Part shown: piece after piece, positions 56,088 through 64,000 of the stretch
Layout: each line of letters starts with the position of its first letter
Position numbering within the stretch: the stretch's first letter is position 1
NCBI GenBank assembly: GCA_903813345.2
Contig: CAIIXF020000007.1
Location: 32,291,564-32,355,563, forward strand
Source: Owenia fusiformis
Lineage: Eukaryota; Annelida; Polychaeta; Sabellida; Oweniidae
Reading direction: 5' to 3'
Length of the DNA: 64,000 nucleotides
Notes under the pieces: model-generated
The model's database searches: none
Told to the model about the DNA's origin: nothing
What the model saw: only the letters and a program-made list of their open reading frames with translations
Position numbers and translations under genes: made by a program

Positions 56088-58990
56088 CAAGTTGATATTT
56101 GGCTCATAGGTAGCCTGCACTATTAATGCATATGTAGACAGGGTTTGGACGACAGAGTATACTAAAGTGAATATTAATTTCTTTATAGAAACACAGGTGC
56201 ACCAAAGCAGACTAATTTGATATGGAATGAGGAAGGTGTGTATCACGTACCATGGGGTCTTCGTGTCTTCATATCAGATTTACTCCGATAAAATAATTGG
56301 TATCAAGAGAGCTAGGCACCAATGACGTGTTTAATTCATGACTCTGAAACATGTTTATGTTTTTTACTAATGATTGCTTGGTTGACAGAAGGTATACAAT
56401 ATATTAATAATAATTAGCATTAACACAGCCCAATACCCAAAAAGCAAAGATAAACGTCCTGTCGTCAGTTCAAAGTGTGACAATCGGAGATGTGACCCAA
56501 ACAATGGTAATGTGTTATATGCTCAGACTAGCTCCTAGGCATTGTTTCCTCCTAAAAAATTCTTGGGAGCCAGGTTCTATATATAGTAAATGGCGGCATT
56601 TTGCTTAAAATATGCTTAAAGTACATATATATAACCACTTTAAAGAACTACGTGCACGCACTTATGGATATAATTCCTGACATTCTTTAAGGATACAAAA
56701 TCAAACATAATGTTTGCTGACTGAGGCATTGAGCACACACCCAACTTCTTAGGCCTGACGAGTATCTAGAATCTAAGTGTAAAGCTTACAATCATATTTG
56801 ATTCATTGCAGTATTTCTTATATTGAACTGAAAAACTCAATTTTCAAGTTGCTGAGCGCGAGACTGAAATCAAGTCACACCATATTAATTGCATTTGAAT
56901 TAGTTTCATCATTGGAATTGAACTTCAAAATAAATTAAAAACACCATATTTCTAAAAATTAAATCAATCTGTACAACAGCACCTTGCTTGACTGGAAACA
57001 GCTGTGGTACACTTGCTATTGATCAGCTCACTATTAATCCATAATTCTAGTGATAACAAACATGGTAAATTGCTTATTTAGTTCATTGTCATCACTACTT
57101 GCACTTTCTGACACGGATTCTGAATCATTATATTGAAACAGGATAAAATCCCTTTCAATTCCAAAAGCAATGTATCCTATATCAGCGTCGACTTCCCCGT
57201 CCCCTCAAAAAGCCACACCCTAGTTCTTCCCTTTTAAACATACATCTCTCATTTAGAGTAGAAATAGGCAAACGTAACAATATCGATCATTTCGGTAAAT
57301 GAAAAATCAAACCCATTATCTCTTATAAATTTTATATACATTTTACTATGTTATCTAAAATTGTCAAACATTTGTCAATGACTTACCGTTTAACTGTTCT
57401 ATCTTCGGTGTCTCGATGGTTAATGCTCAAAAGTACGAAGTTATTGTTATACAGTTTATGTCCATTGGCAAAATATTATTTTTCTAATATGTCCTTTTTA
57501 ACGTTTACTGGTAATAATATTCCGAAGGTATGTCTTTCATTGAATCTTTTTATATATCCTGATATGTGTCCTGACTGTAGCCGATAATATCTCCATACAG
57601 TTTGAATTTCAACATATAATTGATTTCTCAGTCCACTTTCATTCGTATATAAACCCTTTTCAGTCTTTTAGGAAGTTCAACAATTTTTGATGAATGACTA
57701 CTGAAGAATGTTTACCTTTTATTATAAGCTATTCAGTTTGTGTATAATAGGATTTTTCAATTCATATTCATGTTTTTGTTAGATCCCACCCACTTTCCTT
57801 ATATGGCAATATCCGTTTAATTTGCATGATAAAAACAGCAATCTGACGGTTAAAACATGATCAGATAAACAGAAATCTCTCGAATAAAAATATTTCGTCA
57901 ATGTTTTTCGCGATATGTTTAGCCGCCGAATCAATATTAGAATGTGGATGTCTATGTGACCCTTTTGCGTGAATAACATGATCTCGGATCGTCAGGGGAT
58001 GATGATATATGGTTTATAGAAAGAAGTACAAATCCCCAGACACAAGGCATATCAAACCAGCTTATTACAAGTATAACACGTAATATATCGAAAGCTAGTA
58101 AATCCGCTAAAAGAACTTTTCCGAACACGTATGAAACCGAACTAGAAAATGGACTTTTGCATGGGAATTGTTGAGATAAATCTTAATCAAAAATTGATTC
58201 ATTGAGATGTCTCCGGTAAATTCTGTATCGATGAATCACTGTGTCTTGAAAATATACCTGTGATTAATGTTGTCATGGCAACCCGTGCTATAAGTTCATA
58301 TCGTGATGAGTATCTAAATTGTCTCGTCTTTCCAATTTCTTAATTGGCTGGGATAACATTCCCACATCATGAGATATCATGGCCTTCTATTAGCTTCACA
58401 CTACATATTTCTGGTTGAAGACAGAAAAGGAGATGTGATGAGTATCAGAATGACATTCACATACAGTGAGTTGGAGTTGAGACCAGCATAAAATATATAT
58501 ATTAATTTATGTTAGTCTCAGGTTAGAGTAATGTATCCTTTGGCGATATACATACTTGTTAGGCAATTAGATTATGAGGTTTTGAATTACTTAATTGGCA
58601 ATAATGCCCGAATGCAATGAGTCTGTTATGCTTTGAAATGTCGACTATGGGATTATCATTCACATTGAATCACATGATTAACATGTGAAACATTCTTTAA
58701 ATTTTGAAGTTCGATAACATTAATTCACCAAATGACTTTGAGCTGGTATATTCATTTAATGATGCTACAATACAAGCATTAATACAAAATTTGAGCCAAA
58801 AGAAAGATCCCGTGGTCATGTTGTAAATGTTGCCAAATCAGCCACTGCAGCTGGGTGGATATACAGTATATTACATTTATATATTTTATTAAAATGTCAC
58901 CTATTGTACAAAATAGCCAGCCCAAACTGAGCTCATGAGATACATTAAACATTTAATTATTAATCTTATATGTGTGATTCGTTTTTATAT
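56088..58990. other. no gene recognised
   Basis: AT-rich DNA with short frames of no family (57348-57587 plus, 57779-57979 minus). One X-box-like word (GTTGTCATGGCAACC) is at about 58270. No repeat structure is seen. Confidence 0.45.
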
Positions 58991-58999
58991 TAAAAATGC

Positions 59000-59345
59000 A
59001 GTTCAAATAGTTTGCAGATTTTTTAACAATACTTATACAATACAAAATTTATAAATGATTCAATATTTGGTGTTAAAACAAGTCTCTCTGTTTCACAGGC
59101 CTTACATTCAAATAAAAAATGTTTCTCATCTTCAACTTTGTTTAATTTGCAAACATGGCACAGTCTGTCTTGTATTGGTGTTTTTCTTGGTTGTGAGTAT
59201 CTCCCAGTCTCTATTGCTAGTGGTAGGATGCCACTCCTCAGTTGTGCTATCAGTGAACGTTGTGACAATGTTAGTTGACACAAATTTCAGTTGTTTCACT
59301 TTTGAAAGTGATATGTGCGCAATTTACAGATTTATCTTGTGAAGT
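59000..59345 (-). pseudogene. LINE ORF2 C-terminal fragment
   Basis: The minus-strand frame 59023-59283 reads LTLSQRSLIAQLRSGILPLA, ETGRYSQ and then the zinc-binding-like segment RLCHVCKLNKVEDEKHFLFE-C. This is the conserved C-terminal end of several non-LTR retrotransposon ORF2 proteins. The upstream frame is broken by stops near 59290-59330 and no RT domain is nearby. It is a dead fragment. Confidence 0.7.
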
Positions 59346-61190
59346 AATATTTCTTTTCCAGTTTTCTGTGTGGTTTGATAAAATTCTTGATTTAGCTGTA
59401 GCCAATCTGATTGTTTCCATTTTAGAATGTTTTGGGCTCATATCATTCCTCTTAATGTCTTTTTCTAAAAATGCTCAAAGTGCACAGTTTATTTGACGAA
59501 AACTGAAGATTTTTACAATAATGCATTCAATTGTTTGTAAATATCAATTGTTTGCTAGATCAATCATGCATATTGTTTGCAATTTTGTCACCCCTATAGA
59601 TCTGATTCTGCTTATTTTCCAATACAATCAATTTTGCTAAGCTAAAATGTTGAAGTATCTATTCAATTCTCCAAAACCCCATTAAGATCGCACCTCCACG
59701 CATTTTTCAAAATATAAAACGACCACGTTACAGTTTTAATTTATTACATCAATAGATTTGGGTACTGTATGCAACAAGTAGATCGGTATTGAGTCTTATT
59801 TGGAAGATATAAATTTCGGTCACTAAACTTAAGCTGAAAACAATGGATAACATGGGAAAATAACATCATGGGATGTGTCGTCTCCCCCTCCCCTTTCAAA
59901 AACTGAAAAGTAAAATTCATAAGGTTAGGTCTTTTTCGAATTAATATCTTTATTTTAAAACATCTACAACAGTACAAGTTGACCTTGGGTTTAAGAGATG
60001 ACCTTTTGACACTTGATTTTAGATTTGACCTATATTTGACCTTCAAATGGTCATATACATCATAAGATTACCTTCAATCTTGATGTTTAGTTAATAACTG
60101 GATACAAATAGAGAGACATATAACATAGATAACATAACATAAAATAACATAAAAACGTGTAACTTAACCTCCGCATTACAGTATTCTTTCAAAGCATTTT
60201 TCTTACTTTACAGCTAGATTAAGGTAATGATTAAGTCTTATATCTCGGTCAAATGTCAAAATCGAGGTCAAACAAAGTTCGACACTATACTTCAATATTT
60301 TTGTTTGAAAGGTCCACATAAATATTAGTATGCTCTTTGTGTCAGCTTTTTACTGCATAGTTTAGAGTTGCACATAAGATTCTGATCGAAATATAGGCCT
60401 ATGCCTGAGATGCTATTAATGAAGTATGGATTTTCAATAAAATAAAAGACTATGAAAATGAGCACACAATGACATCATACAACATACACACATATAATAG
60501 TGACCAATAGCCCCATTCCAAAGGGCTGAAATGAGGTTATTAGTTGAGAACTTAGTACAAACTCATTATTCACCCTATGGCTTGGCACTATGGCTCCATC
60601 TATTGAAATCAAGTCAAGTCAAATGTACATGTAAGCCTTCTAAACTAGTACTGACACCCTGAGAACAGGAGTCGCAAGATGGTAATAATAGAAATACATT
60701 TGGAACAAAATATTACATAATACACTGTGCAGAAAACAAGTAATGTATGGATTCTGAAACAAATGCAGTCAATACTTTATGGTTAAACAAAAGAAATACC
60801 CTGTGGAAAACTGCTAAGACTAGTAAAAGGTTGACAGGAATCAACACTTGCAGTTCTACAATAAAATTAAAAATCCATTTGCAGTTCTGAAAAAATCAAG
60901 AAAACTTGGATATTTCAAATTCACCCCTGTCCAGATATTTTGGTGCAGGGTAACACAAAAAGTAGCCCATGGATTATTTTGATTAATTTCTTATCCCAAT
61001 TAAATCTGTGTGTAACAAAATTAAAACACTATAAAAAGTGTATTTCCATAATGCTATCCATTAGAAATCTCATGAATATTGCAAAGAACTTCTTAAATTG
61101 ATCATCACTATTCCAATATTAACATCAACGACATGATATGACATCAAATAATTTAGCCTTCTTTGTCACACACAGAGTGTACAGGGTGTC
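59346..61190. other. no gene recognised; dispersed repeat copy and AT-rich DNA
   Basis: 59440-59600 matches the repeat at 39740-40090. A satellite-like patch near 59985-60060 (TTTAGATTTGACC, TTTGACCTTCAAATGGTCA) is related in wording to the array at 2.5-4.2 kb. No coding region is supported. Confidence 0.45.
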
Positions 61191-61191
61191 A

Positions 61192-61407
61192 AATAAATAT
61201 GTCATCCCCCTTAATTTCAAGAGAATGAACTTTTGTGCACAAAAGTGCATCTAGTTGAGCTAGTCATCTGAGACTTCTTGTGGAGTTGCTCTGTGAACCT
61301 AGTTTTGATGTGCTAAAGAACAATTCAGATATGTAGACAAAAAGGTTATGCAACATTATGTGGATGTTGAAGATAAGGAGGGGAGGACATATTTATTTGA
61401 CACCCTG
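61192..61407. mobile_element. 216-bp TA-flanked MITE
   Basis: CAGGGTGTCAAATAAATATG (61192, after TA) pairs with an exactly complementary right end (ending 61407, before TA). The TIRs are about 30 bases. The interior is noncoding. This is the shortest and cleanest of the CAGGGTG-type elements in the window. Confidence 0.92.
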
Positions 61408-63617
61408 TAGATAAAGATTATAAGTGCAGAACTTATAAGAGATCAAGAGGCCTACATTTTAGGGTTACACTGTTTAATTATATGTTTACACACTGTAGTT
61501 CTAGTTTTCATAACAGTTCAATGACATATTTCTCATATGTAGAAACATATCAAGGAGGATTGCTCCCAGGATCGACACTCGATATCTTCCAACAATGAAA
61601 ACGTCGAAATGTCGTTATTTTCAACCGACTATAAATTCAAAATAAACAGTCCAAAAGATTCGAACCAATATCTCAATCATTTCTTGTGAGTTTTGGAATT
61701 TTTTGTTAGAAAATAAGACCAAAATTCACGATTCAAATGTTTAAGTGAACAAAATGGTGGCTGTTTGAATTCGAATTTTGTATCACGACATGCCTATTTA
61801 TGGGACAGAATATCGATGTTGCACTCTGGGAGCCAATCCTCCTTGAGTACATATCATTAGTGGTGGGACTCGTGTGAATTATCCTACTCGAGTAGAGGCT
61901 CTTGAACACTCGATTTATTCGCGATTAAAATGAATGATTTTGGAAAAAAGTTCAGAAAAACTTTCTTCGGAAAGTTACAAACTTTCACTTCCGGTAGCAA
62001 TGTTTTCAAGTGTTCTCGGCTCAACCTACCTTGAATAACTCCAACATACCCATCAAATTATTCAAATAGAATAACTCAATACACTTTATATGTTCTTGTT
62101 TTGCATTGAAAAGTAAATAATTTAGCTTACTTCGGTCCAAAGCCTTCTCTATATTCCGGCTTTGAGGAGGAAGATTGAGCTGCCTTAGTATTATAAATAT
62201 TGTAAATCATTGTGTCACACGCACAGTAAATATGGCATAATAATATGAAATATACCTTTATGTATAGATTTGAAGAACATCAGCTCACATCCCCGTCTGA
62301 ATCTATTGTTATATTTGATTTCTTTAAGCGAGAATAATTTCAAATGTTATTCACGTCCAGAACCGGAAGCCATTTTTAGCTACAGCGAGAAAATTTCACC
62401 ATGTGTCAAAACTCCGAAATGAAATTTTGAAATATCTAAATCCAGACAAACAACGCTTCATCCTAAATATGATTAATATTCTTAAAAATATTTATAAAAT
62501 TTATTAAAAATGAGTTCTAGGTGCGTGTAGCACATTACATACGAAATCAATGAAGTTTCGTCTAGCTGTAAGCTAGAGACTCGAGTAAAATTTAGCAATT
62601 TACGCTAATTGGTTTGACCTCGTTAAATATTGCATTGCACATGCGCAACCGGATGTAATCAATAAATAAAAACAAACACGAGAAAGCCTATCGTATTTGA
62701 TTTATTATTTCAGTTAAGGTATCAAACTACAATGCTATATATTAAGGAAGGCATCATTGTTAAACATTGTACAGAAATGTTGTACATTGGATGTGTTTTT
62801 TTACGTAAATTGCGGTTGAAAGGTGGGTAAATCACATTTTCTTCATCATTTTTTTCATTTTTTTTTCAATTCGAGTCAGAATTTACCAATCGATGAATCG
62901 TATTTACAGGGTTTGGCGAGTAGTATTCGAGTCCACGAGTCAATCGTTGCTCCACTACATATCATGATTGACTTTGCAACTGTGAGAAATAATGTTTCAA
63001 TCTAGCCAGCTCCTTGTTAGCTCAATAAATATTGACAAGACTGGAATAGTCTTGTATTTTGAGTGATTTGGAGTGACAGCATGCCTTGACCAATGTTTCC
63101 TATATTGACCACGCTACCTACACATGAAAATTCATCAAGATTCCATGAAAATCAGGATAATTATTCCCTGAAAATAGGTTTGTATTCTTTTATGTCATCC
63201 TCTATCTGATTTATACTTAAAAAGAGAGACTCCTTATTGATCATATATTCTCTAAAGTTCAGCTAGCACATAATGTGAACGTATAATGTTATCCACTGAC
63301 ACATCCATTGTAAAGCCATGTAAAAGCAAAGTTGCTTTGTATAATAATCACAGTCTGTCTTAATATTATCATTCACTTGCAGCATCACTGCTACATCAGT
63401 GTCATGTTAATAATAATTAATCATTAATCTTCCAAAATCAGGACTGTGATCCTGATCCTATACTGTATGCAATTTAATGTTGACTTTGAAACTTAGTAAG
63501 TACATGTATGGACTGATTCAATTCTCTCACAAGTCCAAAGAGTAAGCCACAACTGTTACAAAAAGGATACCTGGTCGCTGGTCTCCTGAGATAGTTGCAT
63601 TACAATAAACATCTATA
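61408..63617. other. no gene recognised; two ETS/YY1-type motif patches
   Basis: Promoter-like words occur near 61753 (AAAATGGTGGC), 61980 (ACTTCCGGTAG) and 62350 (ACCGGAAGCCATTTTT, an ETS site joined to a YY1 site on the minus strand). They might mark a promoter of an unseen transcript. The frame at 62823-63005 has no family features. The part next to 63617 should be the 3' UTR of the ZDHHC gene. Confidence 0.3.
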
Positions 63618-64000
63618 TTACATGTCCTTCAAGTCTTCATAACGTGTTCTTTTTGGTGGTTCGATTCCAATTGAAGGCAAAGTTGAAGGAATGAATGGTG
63701 AAATCCATGCGATGTACCAATGATCTCCAAATACCTCAATTATGTTCTTCTTCCAGCCCAAGTCAAAGTCTCGTATATTTTTGGCTTTCTCGTACACCGT
63801 TTGTCCATTGAGTATTAACATAAGGTGGTAGGTGCATAAAACTAGTAATAAGGCACAGCCCACAACACAGAGCGCAGACATGAATGCAACACTGAATGTG
63901 AATGATTCCGCATACCCAAGCAACCAGGTAAGCATTGGTAATAGCATTGTGAAGACAGACTTAAAGGAAATACCTCCAATAATATGCCAAGTGTAGTCAA
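63618..64000 (-). CDS. ZDHHC24-like palmitoyltransferase, C-terminal exon (cut by window edge)
   Basis: The minus-strand frame is open from the window edge (DYTWHIIGGISFKSVFTMLL) to TAA at 63618-63620. Two hydrophobic stretches (MLLPMLTWLLGYAES; FSVAFMSALCVVGCALLLVL) fit the last transmembrane helices of a DHHC enzyme. They are followed by HLMLILNGQTVYE, the TTxE-type motif (here QTVYE), then FDLGWKKNIIEVFGDHWYIA and WISPFIPSTLPSIGI. The DLG..N...FG.....W..P....LP..GI pattern matches ZDHHC24 best among DHHC proteins. The catalytic DHHC box lies outside the window. These enzymes attach palmitate to cysteines of proteins at Golgi/ER membranes. The C-terminus is KRTRYEDLKDM. Confidence 0.85.
   Translation of the reverse strand, partial: DYTWHIIGGISFKSVFTMLLPMLTWLLGYAESFTFSVAFMSALCVVGCALLLVLCTYHLMLILNGQTVYEKAKNIRDFDLGWKKNIIEVFGDHWYIAWISPFIPSTLPSIGIEPPKRTRYEDLKDM

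Noticed and set aside
62823-63005. 60-residue plus-strand frame
   Set aside because: Low-complexity start, no domain, and it lies in probable intergenic DNA beyond the ZDHHC 3' end.

Overview
This window is nuclear DNA from an animal. It is AT-rich and intron-rich, its genes are spread thinly, and DNA transposons (mostly TA-flanked, mariner type) are abundant. A calexcitin-like calcium-binding protein, an extracellular EGF/sushi membrane protein, decayed LINEs and aquatic-invertebrate-type transposon proteins fit a marine invertebrate. A spiralian such as a mollusc is my best guess, but the species is not proven by the sequence.

There are four host genes. (1) Plus strand, 1502-7986: the 3' part of a calexcitin/sarcoplasmic calcium-binding protein gene, with five exons visible and the N-terminal exons not found. 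(2) Minus strand, 10781-12895: an intact single-exon 704-residue protein with a long low-complexity N-terminal half and a C-terminal TMEM53/DUF829 alpha/beta-hydrolase-like domain. (3) Minus strand, 32682-41931: an 18-coding-exon gene that I rebuilt from splice sites. It encodes a type I membrane protein of about 1173 residues: signal peptide, an unnamed N-terminal domain, two EGF domains, twelve sushi/CCP domains, a Thr-rich stalk, one transmembrane helix and a short tail. (4) Minus strand, 63618 to the window edge: the C-terminal exon of a ZDHHC24-like palmitoyltransferase.

The rest is mainly repeats. 2.3-5.0 kb: a satellite-bearing element and a 60-bp minisatellite, both in calexcitin introns. 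8.98-9.90 kb: a fold-back mariner. 13.8-14.5 kb: a 77-bp satellite. 15.9-16.4 and 18.6-19.4 kb: fold-back elements. 20.6-23.3 kb: a long-TIR element holding a LINE. 25.0-29.9 kb: a mariner with other mariners nested inside it. 42.4-49.2 kb: a unit bounded by a perfect 28-bp inverted repeat, carrying a tandem array of RFX/X-box-like palindromes and two MITEs. 52.3-56.1 kb: an element with long TIRs starting CCCCCGCACCC that carries a decayed protein gene and a nested mariner relic. 58.0-61.4 kb: a LINE tail and a MITE.

The most striking signal is in the calexcitin gene. Two consecutive introns each end in a tandem array whose unit is a copy of that intron's own 3' splice site plus the first 20-25 bases of the following exon, giving series of decoy acceptors. 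Reading in from the decoys I checked leads to early stops.
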